Source: JANXQE01 sp035651635 (GTDB lineage Bacteria > Verrucomicrobiota > Verrucomicrobiia > Limisphaerales > UBA8199). From it: 16,059 nucleotides of DNA. A program made the translations under genes and the position numbers. This document shows, piece after piece, positions 1 to 5,980 of this stretch. The DNA is taken from NCBI GenBank assembly GCA_035651635.1, contig DASRFK010000132.1, positions 1-16,059 on the forward strand. The letters are read 5' to 3'. The notes beneath the pieces are model-generated. The model saw only the letters and a list, made by a program, of their open reading frames with translations, made no database searches and was not told the origin of the DNA. The stretch's first letter is position 1. Each line of letters begins with the position of its first letter.

Positions 1-151
1 GGATGCGGTTCATTGCTTTTTCCAGAGCCTGGAGGTCATTGGTGATGGTGCCGAAGATGCGGATCTCGCCGTTGCGACCTGGTTCGGCGATGGCGATGAC
101 GATGGAGTCCTTATGGACATCGAGGCCGATATACAGTGTAATAGCTTTCAT
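1..151 (-). CDS. IS110-family transposase, N-terminal part (runs off window)
   Basis: The minus strand opens with ATG at 151 and stays open to the window edge, giving 50 residues. The N-terminus reads MKAITLYIGLDVHKDSI, the signature start of IS110-family (DEDD) transposases, where a RuvC-like fold begins with a G-L-D-V-H-K motif. D11 would be the first acidic residue of the DEDD site. These enzymes move a circular IS intermediate into specific target sites without DDE chemistry. Only the first sixth or so of the protein is visible, so intactness cannot be judged. No clear Shine-Dalgarno precedes the start. The start codon lies at the end of one arm of an inverted repeat (151-161 with 263-273). 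Confidence 0.88.
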   Translation of the reverse strand, partial: MKAITLYIGLDVHKDSIVIAIAEPGRNGEIRIFGTITNDLQALEKAMNRI

Positions 152-273
152 GGTGTGGTTGTCAGTTCGTGTTCACTTGATGAATCAGAACGTATACCCC
201 GCCCAGAGCGAGGACGTTCTTGCGGCTCTGCCCATCCAGGCAACCCGCGTATTAATGGACGGCAACCACACCA
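152..273 (-). ncRNA. possible IS110 bridge RNA / structured 5' region
   Basis: Between the transposase start and the next gene (ATG 344) lies a segment with strong minus-strand RNA folding potential. A hairpin spans 220-187: seven outer pairs (AGAACGT with ACGTTCT), a three-base bulge, then six inner pairs including one G-U, closing a five-base loop. A second, longer-range pairing joins 263-273 to 151-161 (11 of 11 bases) and encloses that hairpin. In the IS110 subgroup the left-end non-coding region is transcribed into a bridge RNA of roughly 180 nt that guides recombination. Position and structure fit, but the IS left end and the target and donor loops were not identified. A simple leader hairpin is the alternative. 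Confidence 0.25.
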
Positions 274-343
274 GTTTTTTCAATTCCAAACCTGAAGACG
301 CGGTGCGCGCCGTCAGCCATAAAGTCTGGGCAAGGTGACCAGT

Positions 344-868
344 ATGAAAGCAATTCTTCTGTTTGTATTCTGTTACTCTTCGGTGCTTGCCGATGAGGGA
401 GAAATCCACGTTTTCAGCATCGCACACACAAATGCGAACAAGGAAATTTATAACAAAGATGAGTTCACACGTGATGGCCGGACTAATCTGGTGCGAATTC
501 TCAGGATCGTGCCACACCAAGGGTGGATGCGAATCTGCCGTTTCTACCACGCTGGGGAAGTGGTTGGAAACTTCGTTGTTCAGGAGGGAGAGACGATTTT
601 TAATACCGAGGCCGGCACAAATTGCATGAGTCTCAAGTATGGGGTTGGCGGCGAAATCCTTTCGGCCATGATAGGCGACGAACGAGGTGTGCTTTTGGAT
701 GAGTTTGCGTATACGAATGGGACCTTTTCGCCGATTGCAGGGCGCCTCAGACATCAGGGGATGAAGCCCATGTTTTATGATGAAGCCAAGTTCATCAAGG
801 AGGCGGCCGAGGCAGAAGCCCGGTTTAAGAAGCTGGCAACTGGCAAGAATAGCCCAACCAGTCAATGA
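344..868 (+). CDS. secreted hypothetical protein
   Basis: A 174-residue protein of unrecognised family. The ATG at 344 is preferred because AAGGTG lies about 7 bases upstream and because translation from it starts directly with a signal peptide: MKAILLFVFCYSSVLA followed by a plausible cleavage before DEGEI. The mature part is mixed alpha/beta with two cysteines and a charged helical C-terminus rich in E, A and K (around residues 142-168). Nothing catalytic is visible. It is probably periplasmic or exported. It starts just upstream of the IS110 transposase in the opposite direction, so the IS may have inserted into its promoter region. Confidence 0.7.
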   Translation: MKAILLFVFCYSSVLADEGEIHVFSIAHTNANKEIYNKDEFTRDGRTNLVRILRIVPHQGWMRICRFYHAGEVVGNFVVQEGETIFNTEAGTNCMSLKYGVGGEILSAMIGDERGVLLDEFAYTNGTFSPIAGRLRHQGMKPMFYDEAKFIKEAAEAEARFKKLATGKNSPTSQ

Positions 869-980
869 AGGCGAACCGCCGTTACCCGATTCCGCTCGGA
901 GCCGAACAGGAACCTCGACGCGTCAGTTACGCGCGAAGTTTGCTCCCGGCGGCGGTCGCTTATTTTTCTCGTTGGCCGAC

Positions 981-1343
981 ATGAACGCCAAGGTGCGCAT
1001 TTTTGGAATTGTTGGTGGACTTGCTCTCTTGGGCGTGATCTTCATTTTCTTCGAAGGCAGACCTAGGCCCACTCCCCTTATTAATGGGGAGCGACTTGCA
1101 AACGCCGTGGCTCGATACACGAAAGATCTGCACGGCAGGGGAGAGGCTTTGCCGCGCACGGTCACACTGGATACATTGGTCGGACAGGGTTATCTGAGCG
1201 CTGAAGACACGAAGCCACTGCAAGGAGTTGAGCTTGTTTTCCACACAGATGGTCGCATGAATAGAAACGAAAACTCCATCAAGGCGGTTCGAATCCTGGA
1301 ACCGGGTGACCTGGCCACCGCTCCCGGTGCGTCACGTTGGTGA
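981..1343 (+). CDS. small membrane-anchored hypothetical protein
   Basis: A 120-residue protein. The frame stays open upstream to about 777, but ATG 981 is chosen because the protein then begins with a short basic N-terminus and one transmembrane helix (about residues 6-23), as in a type II anchored protein; no good Shine-Dalgarno is visible. The rest (about 30-120) is a small extracytoplasmic region with phrases such as TLDTLVGQGYLSAEDTKPL and VELVFHTDGR. This resembles the small pilin-like or helix-plus-strand orphans of Verrucomicrobia, but no family can be named. It lies 112 bases after the secreted protein gene in the same direction; co-transcription is possible. Confidence 0.6.
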   Translation: MNAKVRIFGIVGGLALLGVIFIFFEGRPRPTPLINGERLANAVARYTKDLHGRGEALPRTVTLDTLVGQGYLSAEDTKPLQGVELVFHTDGRMNRNENSIKAVRILEPGDLATAPGASRW

Positions 1344-1383
1344 GAGGAGCCACCGACCGGCGCTGGGCGGACTGGTCATAACA

Positions 1384-1452
1384 GTTCGCATTTGCATTTG
1401 CTGCGGCGAACCGATGGTCGATCGAGGCAATGCCCTATCGCGTAATCCCAAC
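1384..1452 (+). pseudogene. fragment of a small zinc-ribbon-like protein
   Basis: The frame beginning at 1384 reads VRICICCGEPMVDRGN followed by ALSRNPN. A Cys-x-Cys-Cys-Gly-x-Pro-Met stretch ahead of an SRNPN motif looks like the N-terminal knuckle of small bacterial zinc-ribbon orphans. The expected second Cys pair after SRNPN is absent: the frame continues as GPLSNQNF without cysteines. I read it as the 5' end of a decayed gene. Identification rests on motif memory only and could be chance. Confidence 0.3.
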
Positions 1453-1492
1453 GGGCCCTTATCAAATCAGAATTTCCTCCGGCGGCAAGTTT

Positions 1493-1717
1493 TCAAAGGA
1501 GCGCCTGGAATTCGGCCTCGTTCAGGCCGGCTTGTGGGATGATGGCGCGAACGAGGCTCCGCTTCAAATCACCGCCGTGCATTGGCACGCACGTCGTTAT
1601 CTTCTTCGCGGGATGCCACAAGTAACAATGGCTGCCTTTCTGACCATCTTCAACAAAACCGGCCCGGACCAGGGCTTGAATGACTTTGCGTGCCGAGAGG
1701 GTCGGCAGCCTGGTCAT
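1493..1717 (-). CDS. hicA: HicA-family mRNA interferase toxin
   Basis: A 74-residue protein of typical HicA length with the double-stranded-RNA-binding-like fold. The N-terminus carries SARKVIQALVRAGFVEDGQKGSH, matching the family pattern of an N-terminal helix followed by G-S-H; the His at about residue 30 is the presumed catalytic residue. The tail DLKRSLVRAIIPQAGL matches the conserved C-terminal helix. HicA toxins cleave mRNA in the cytoplasm and are neutralised by binding HicB. Its ATG overlaps the TGA of the upstream hicB gene in an ATGA (1714-1717), so translation is coupled. It appears intact, with the His retained. Confidence 0.9.
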   Translation of the reverse strand: MTRLPTLSARKVIQALVRAGFVEDGQKGSHCYLWHPAKKITTCVPMHGGDLKRSLVRAIIPQAGLNEAEFQALL

Positions 1718-1962
1718 CGGGCGAACGATGCTCGCAATGGGAATTCAAAGCCGACTTGCCTTGAGTGCAGGTGTTCTTCGGGGATGGGCTCTCCATGCCG
1801 GCGCAGTGTCTCCAAAAAGCCGATGAGGGCGTCCTTCGCCATGGCGATTACCTCCTCAAAGGTCTCCCCTTGAGTCTGGCAGCCTGGCAAGGCCGGAAAT
1901 GAGGCAACAAAGCCGCCTTCCTCGGCTGGCTCGATATGGACGGTGTAGGTGACTTCATTCAT
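1714..1962 (-). CDS. hicB: HicB-family antitoxin, short form
   Basis: An 82-residue partner of HicA. ATG 1962 is preferred over the upstream alternative at 1998 because the HicB fold begins at once with MNEVTYTVHIEPAEEGGF, followed by VASFPALPGCQTQGETFEEV, the classic partially degraded RNase H-like HicB core. Only about 20 residues follow the core helix, so the C-terminal ribbon-helix-helix or HTH DNA-binding domain of long HicB proteins is missing. Autorepression would need another DNA-binding factor. Order is antitoxin first, then toxin, overlapping by four bases. No Shine-Dalgarno is visible, consistent with a leaderless message. Confidence 0.9.
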   Translation of the reverse strand: MNEVTYTVHIEPAEEGGFVASFPALPGCQTQGETFEEVIAMAKDALIGFLETLRRHGEPIPEEHLHSRQVGFEFPLRASFAR

Positions 1963-1968
1963 GATTGT

Positions 1969-1998
1969 ATCGTACCATGACGAAAGATTCGGGGTCAA
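1969..1998 (-). promoter_or_regulatory. putative promoter of hicBA, likely leaderless transcript
   Basis: On the minus strand TTGACC (1998-1993) and TACGAT (1974-1969) are separated by 18 bases and match five and four of six consensus positions. The -10 box ends six bases before the hicB ATG, so transcription would begin at or next to the start codon. This agrees with the missing Shine-Dalgarno. Confidence 0.35.
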
Positions 1999-2016
1999 AT
2001 TACCGACGCCTACCTA

Positions 2017-2226
2017 TTACATGTCGCTGCTGGTCGCCTGATCATACAGCCCCAGTTTTCCATCTCGACATCGGTACACGGCTCCTTTGGAGATGAGCGA
2101 CCGAATAATACGAGCTCCCGATCTGGAAGACCGCAGACCAAGAGCCCTGGACACATCCCGCACCGATGGCGACCTGTGTTGGCTGTAAATCTCGACCTGA
2201 AAACCCGAATCAGCACACAAAAGCAA
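2017..2226 (-). pseudogene. LexA-like winged-helix fragment
   Basis: A minus-strand frame of about 70 codons contains SPSVRDVSRALGLRS and then ARIIRSLISKGAVYR, the spacing and wording of the LexA N-terminal HTH (P-T-V-R-E-I-x-x-A-L-G-L, then a recognition helix and E-K-G-L-I). There is no ATG; a TTG at 2226 or an upstream CTG would have to serve, and a TGA lies just upstream. There is no autoprotease domain after the wing. It may be a tiny transcription factor, but a truncated relic is more likely. It ends about 20 bases upstream of the hicB promoter and reads toward hicBA. Confidence 0.4.
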
Positions 2227-2285
2227 TGGCAGAATCGCTCAGGGACCACGAAATAACTCCCACGGCCCTATTCTCCAACGTCCTC

Positions 2286-2429
2286 CTAAACAGTCCACGG
2301 ATTAATTTTCACCGGCACATCAGCGGTCTCTGAAAAAGGGACAACGTAGCTGCCGACCAGTTCCTTGTAACCGGAAAAGATGAGCACTTTGTTCATCCAC
2401 GTTCCGGGCGTGGCGCCTTGTCGGCCGAG
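2286..2429 (-). pseudogene. 3' fragment of an unknown gene
   Basis: The minus strand carries an in-frame stretch beginning GATPGTWMNKVLIFSGYKEL, continuing VGSYVVPFSE and ending VKINPWTV before a TAG at 2286. It is compositionally protein-like, with alternating hydrophobic strands, while a TGA closes the frame just upstream at about 2430. An ATG at 2396 would give a 36-residue peptide, but the coherent coding signal begins before it, so a truncated gene end is the better reading. The family was not recognised. Confidence 0.4.
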
Positions 2430-2548
2430 TCATCTGCTAATACATGCGCAGGCCAAACGCCAAAATTTATCTGTCGCAGGTTGAAAGCAGTGGTAGGGGC
2501 CCGCCGGTAATGATCCGGCCACCCGGCGTAAAACGAGAGGGTTGGTCA

Positions 2549-3667
2549 CTAATGGAGCAATGCCGAAAGCAAATGGGCCCCCTCTAGATGCATTCGGGCT
2601 GTTCCAACCACACTCGTTTCTCGAAAAAATGGGGATTGGGAAGTCTCCGATTTTTCGAACTCATAAATGAGAGCGTTACACTTGAAATTGCTATTGCATG
2701 AGACAGCCGCTAGATGGGTGTTGGCAATGTTTACTTCTCCGCCCCTGAGCAACTCCTTCGCTTTCGTTTCGGTCAAAACCTCACCTTGTCCAAACGGAAG
2801 GTCAGTAACCAAGAAGACAATTACCCGGTAGTATCCTGGTCTGCCAAAGAAAAGTGCTTTTATGTACCAGGCTAAGTCAAAATGGTCAGGAGGTTCGACG
2901 TCTAGCACCCAACGGTGCTTCGTGAAACTTCCATCAGTGCGAATCTGCTCAAGTTGAGCCAATAATGCAAATCCCCGATTGTTCGTTAAAGAATAGAACG
3001 AGAATTGTGAATATTCGGCCGCCCGAAATGCCCGCGCGAGTCGATCCGCCACATTGCCTAACGTCTCGTTAACATTGGTCGTAAAAACCAATGAGCGGTC
3101 CAGTTCCTCGTAACAAGTGTAGCGAGGAGGAGGCAACGGAAAAATGGGTAAGTCGCTACCGGAATCAGCGGCAGGTAACGCCGACTCGCCCGTGCGCACC
3201 GCATCGGGGGGGATACTCTTCTCTGGCGAGACATATCTGTCTAACTCCGTCTGCAGTCTTGTGATTTTCTGACCTAATACTCTCCTTTCATCTTGTGTTG
3301 CATCAAGCGCTGCTTGCAGTTGACGAAATTGACGATTCATACTGAGAACTTGCTCTGGAGTAAGACCGGTCCCTGCATACTCTGCTAGGCTCGCCTGACT
3401 CTCGTCATGCTCCGATCTCAGCCGAGCTAATTGAGAGGCCAAAACCTCTTGATGTTCGCTGGCTTGCTTTAGTTGCGCCATTACCTCCCCCAACTTTTCT
3501 TTAACTTTACGCGATTCCGCTTCTGCATTTACGCGGCCCGCCCGCTCGCTCGCCAGCGCCTGCTGGAGCCGGTCACTTTCGATATTTTCTCTACGTATCC
3601 CGAAAAAGACCCCAAGAAAAACCCCTACCATCACCCCCCCCACCAAACTAATAGATGTCTTTTGCAC
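2549..3667 (-). CDS. membrane-anchored coiled-coil protein with unknown C-terminal domain
   Basis: A 372-residue protein starting with GTG at 3667. Residues 6-24 form one transmembrane helix (LVGGVMVGVFLGVFFGI), followed by a long heptad-rich coiled coil (about 30-150; E, Q, A, L and R dominate, with few breaks). A Pro/Ser linker (about 150-185) leads to a globular alpha/beta domain (about 185-372) with phrases such as SQFSFYSLTNNRGFALLAQL and YYRVIVFLVTDLPFG. That suggests one anchored chain whose rod displays a compact sensor or effector-like domain. Which side of the membrane the rod occupies is uncertain. It lies 83 bases downstream of the four-helix membrane protein, same direction, possibly one operon. 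No named family is recognised. Confidence 0.75.
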   Translation of the reverse strand: MQKTSISLVGGVMVGVFLGVFFGIRRENIESDRLQQALASERAGRVNAEAESRKVKEKLGEVMAQLKQASEHQEVLASQLARLRSEHDESQASLAEYAGTGLTPEQVLSMNRQFRQLQAALDATQDERRVLGQKITRLQTELDRYVSPEKSIPPDAVRTGESALPAADSGSDLPIFPLPPPRYTCYEELDRSLVFTTNVNETLGNVADRLARAFRAAEYSQFSFYSLTNNRGFALLAQLEQIRTDGSFTKHRWVLDVEPPDHFDLAWYIKALFFGRPGYYRVIVFLVTDLPFGQGEVLTETKAKELLRGGEVNIANTHLAAVSCNSNFKCNALIYEFEKSETSQSPFFRETSVVGTARMHLEGAHLLSALLH

Positions 3668-3750
3668 TGGCTAATTTTTCTCTTTTACCCACTGGAAGGC
3701 ATCCAATTACAAAGGAGGTTCATGCAACGGTTCCGTTGGTGGAAACCTGA

Positions 3751-4188
3751 TTAGGGAACGGTTGCCGCATCTCTCGCCTTCACGAAAAAGATGCCCAGAG
3801 CTCCAGCCACTAGGCCTTGAAAAGGACCTAGAAACAGGTTGGACTGACTCATTACCACCCAGAATGGCGCTTTGGCGTACGGCAATAAAAGAATGGTCAG
3901 CGCTACAGCCGAGAGATATAGTATGGACACCCCAAATGAGAGAAAAAAGGTGAAGGATTTAACAGATGCATCCTCCTCTTTGGGATTAGTAGCATCTGCC
4001 GCAAACACTCCAATCATCAGTAACAGGGTGGGCATTAGGGTGGGCAAGAACCAGCCCCAAGCTTCGTTTGTCTTCTCTTGCCACCTTCCCAACACCGACT
4101 CAACCACAAATAGAATAAACAGACCACCGCCGGCACAAAACCAAAGCGTCGCGAGAGCAGCCCGACAGGTAGACTTTTTTATCGTCAT
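3751..4188 (-). CDS. small polytopic membrane protein
   Basis: A 145-residue protein taken from ATG 4188 (MTIKKSTCRA). The frame is open further upstream to 4380, but that part is basic and low in coding character, overlapping kinase debris, so the later start is preferred; no good Shine-Dalgarno is visible. Four hydrophobic segments are seen: about 9-32, 45-65, 79-104 and 113-138. A short acidic loop with NPKEEDAS lies between the second and third. The family was not recognised. Adjacent to the coiled-coil protein gene, it may form a membrane complex with it, by position only. Confidence 0.65.
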   Translation of the reverse strand: MTIKKSTCRAALATLWFCAGGGLFILFVVESVLGRWQEKTNEAWGWFLPTLMPTLLLMIGVFAADATNPKEEDASVKSFTFFLSFGVSILYLSAVALTILLLPYAKAPFWVVMSQSNLFLGPFQGLVAGALGIFFVKARDAATVP

Positions 4189-4335
4189 AGTGTGCGTCGG
4201 TTTCGGACAGGATTTGGCGTAGTTTAGCTCGCTTTGCATTGAAGTCAAGGCTAATGTTCTTATGAAATCCTCTTTCGTCCTCTTTCCAACCGCCGCAAAT
4301 TCTGCGGTATTGCGCAGACCTTCGAGGAGATATAA

Positions 4336-4580
4336 AGCTCGTCTTGTCCCTATCGACCACCACCGACAGCGCCAACGCAATCGTCAGGTTCGACGCCGTC
4401 ACCGATTTCCCTTCCCCCGGCACCCCACTCGTCACCCACCCCCCGCCTCCGTTTTTTTGACCCCGCTTTCCGACCGCGTTCAGCTCCTCCGTCCTCCCTC
4501 TCGTTCCGCTTCCCCGCTTTCCGCTTTTTCTGATTCCGCACTCCGCACTCCAAATTGCGATACGCCTCCACAAACGCATA
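4336..4580 (-). pseudogene. BY-kinase (Wzc/CpsD-like) remnant
   Basis: Two minus-strand pieces in different frames match the catalytic start of bacterial tyrosine kinases of exopolysaccharide synthesis. YAFVEAYRNL (4580-4551) matches the E-A-Y-R-N-L box before the P-loop. VTSGVPGEGKSVTASNL (from about 4435), followed by a hydrophobic strand and VVVDRDK, matches the Walker A motif P-G-E-G-K-S/T and the start of Walker A'. In a live kinase these lie about 20 residues apart in one frame and are followed by a D-x-D motif in V-L-L-I-D-A-D; here a skewed low-complexity insert separates them and the sequence degrades after DRDK. No N- or C-terminal domains remain. Confidence 0.7.
4455..4553. repeat. 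purine/pyrimidine-skewed low-complexity insert
   Basis: The plus strand is almost pure C/T/G with loosely repeated CCGCTTTCCGC and CCGCACTCCGCACTCC units; on the minus strand this is G/A-rich text built on GCGGAA and GTGCGGA. It sits exactly between the two conserved boxes of the kinase remnant, where a live kinase has a short variable linker. It looks like an expanded or inserted simple-sequence patch. Confidence 0.5.
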
Positions 4581-4675
4581 CCGCTCGTCCCCCGCCCAAA
4601 CAAGCCCGACCCTCTCCGGCCCAGCGCCGTCCGCTCCTGCGGGATCTGCCCCTAAGTGGCACCAAAAGTAGTTGC

Positions 4676-4768
4676 ATGGGTACGCCAAACAGCGTAAACG
4701 AAATGGCAATGTTAGTGGCTCAGAACCACCAGGCGCTGTTAGTCCTCAATAGATTGGAAGGAGCGTAA
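4676..4768 (+). CDS. possible 30-residue leader peptide
   Basis: A short ORF with ATG at 4676 and TAA ending two bases before the protease gene start. It encodes an amphipathic helical peptide (NEMAMLVAQNHQALLVLNRL). The Shine-Dalgarno of the protease gene lies inside its last codons, the usual layout for translational coupling. It has no Shine-Dalgarno of its own, and the frame stays open upstream through non-coding-like DNA, so it may equally be chance or the tail of a truncated gene. Confidence 0.3.
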   Translation: MGTPNSVNEMAMLVAQNHQALLVLNRLEGA

Positions 4769-4770
4769 CG

Positions 4771-5961
4771 ATGCCCAGCCCACTGCCCGATCCCGAACCG
4801 CTGCGTCTTCCCAGGACAAACCGCGATCCCGCGGCGCCTCCACCGCCCCTTGATGTTTATGTTGCTAGTATCGTGCCCCAGATACCTGCAGACCCGTTGA
4901 AAAACACCTTTCTCGGCGAAGTCCTGACAGGAAGGGACCGAGGCCCCGTAGAGATGTGGGAAACGCAGGTGGCCAACCTCTTTTGGTCTGTCGTGTTTGA
5001 CATCGCCCACCCTGGTACTAGGGAGACTGAGAAAGTTGACGCCCATACCCTCCCGTTCCTGATTCGCTACCGATCGGGGCGATCCGTGCGATTTGATCTG
5101 CTCGCATTCAGCAACAATTACCAAGGGCCCGCCATTCGCTTTTTCGGCGATTTTCTGGCGGAGCGAACTTCTAATTTCCGCGACGCACTCCGGAGGATAT
5201 CAAACGCCTGGAAGAATATTAACCCCATGGAAGAGGAGAACCAGAATCCCCGCGAGAACGCCTTGCGAAAAGCTCTTGATGGAATCAGTCAGTTGCCAGG
5301 ACATCATCTGGCTGAATTTGCAATGGATTTTGTCAAGAAAGAGCTCCCTTGCGAGATTATTCTGCCCCCACCCCCCTTAAGGCCCCACGCGTCTGTACCT
5401 GAGCCACCACTCGGCGTCGCGACCGCAGCAGGGTCGTCCCGAACTTCGAGCGTCGGCATTATAGCGCAAAACAACAAAGGCGAGATAGGCGTGACGATGG
5501 CCGGCCACGCTATACCGTTGCAAGAAGGACAGGACTACAGAGGCATCCCAATCTGGGTTGATGGCCAAGAAGGACATATTATCTCGTCGCATATGGCAAG
5601 CGATAGCGCATTCGTGCGTCTCCCTCCTGGCCTTCACTTCCGTACCAGGCCAGTTCGGTCGAGGTTACAAACCTGGGCCCCGGGGTTGAACCAGCCGCTG
5701 CATTTTTCTGGCCTCGCGACACCTGGAGGCGAAACCCGTACGACGGCTACTCCGCTGACCTTGCCACTGAACGATCTGGGGCTCCAAAAGTACTTTATGA
5801 CAGAGCTTTCAACCCTCCCAAAGGACTCTGGATGTGCTTGCTTCGACCCGTACGACAACCTCGCCGGCTTCTGCTGGGGAGGCTCGGGAACCCAGAGTGC
5901 TATCGCGTTCTCACTCTGGTTTTGGGCCGATTCTGTATTCCGCGCTCACAAACTCCAATGA
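4771..5961 (+). CDS. trypsin-like serine protease with unknown N-terminal domain
   Basis: A 396-residue protein with a strong start: AAGGAG at 4758-4763, seven bases before ATG. Residues 1-27 are a Pro-rich tail and about 28-195 an unrecognised alpha/beta domain. A Pro-rich hinge (199-214) leads to a chymotrypsin-fold-like region (about 225-396). All three catalytic residues can be placed: H246 in MAGHAI, D278 in SDSAFVRL and S353 in KDSGCACFD, followed by LAGFCWGG, the equivalent of the strand after G-D-S-G-G-P. There is no signal peptide, so a cytoplasmic protease is expected. Such proteases occur as effectors in bacterial conflict systems, alongside caspase-like ones. The GDSGGP box is altered to KDSGCAC, so activity is probable, not certain. 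The next gene follows 19 bases later. Confidence 0.75.
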   Translation: MPSPLPDPEPLRLPRTNRDPAAPPPPLDVYVASIVPQIPADPLKNTFLGEVLTGRDRGPVEMWETQVANLFWSVVFDIAHPGTRETEKVDAHTLPFLIRYRSGRSVRFDLLAFSNNYQGPAIRFFGDFLAERTSNFRDALRRISNAWKNINPMEEENQNPRENALRKALDGISQLPGHHLAEFAMDFVKKELPCEIILPPPPLRPHASVPEPPLGVATAAGSSRTSSVGIIAQNNKGEIGVTMAGHAIPLQEGQDYRGIPIWVDGQEGHIISSHMASDSAFVRLPPGLHFRTRPVRSRLQTWAPGLNQPLHFSGLATPGGETRTTATPLTLPLNDLGLQKYFMTELSTLPKDSGCACFDPYDNLAGFCWGGSGTQSAIAFSLWFWADSVFRAHKLQ

Positions 5962-5980
5962 TTCGAGAGAAAGGAAAGGT

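Noticed and set aside
185..865. 226-codon open frame on the minus strand
   Set aside because: It is antisense to the secreted protein gene (344-868), which has a signal peptide and a Shine-Dalgarno; the minus frame has no recognisable fold and would cover the structured IS region.
3725..3738. CAACGG-TT-CCGTTG dyad between the two membrane-protein genes
   Set aside because: Two-base loop is too tight for a hairpin; could be an operator but lies downstream of one gene and far from any visible promoter.
4262..4768. 168-codon plus-strand ORF rich in Arg/Pro
   Set aside because: Its composition comes from the complement of the kinase remnant and the skewed insert; only the last 30 codons are considered.
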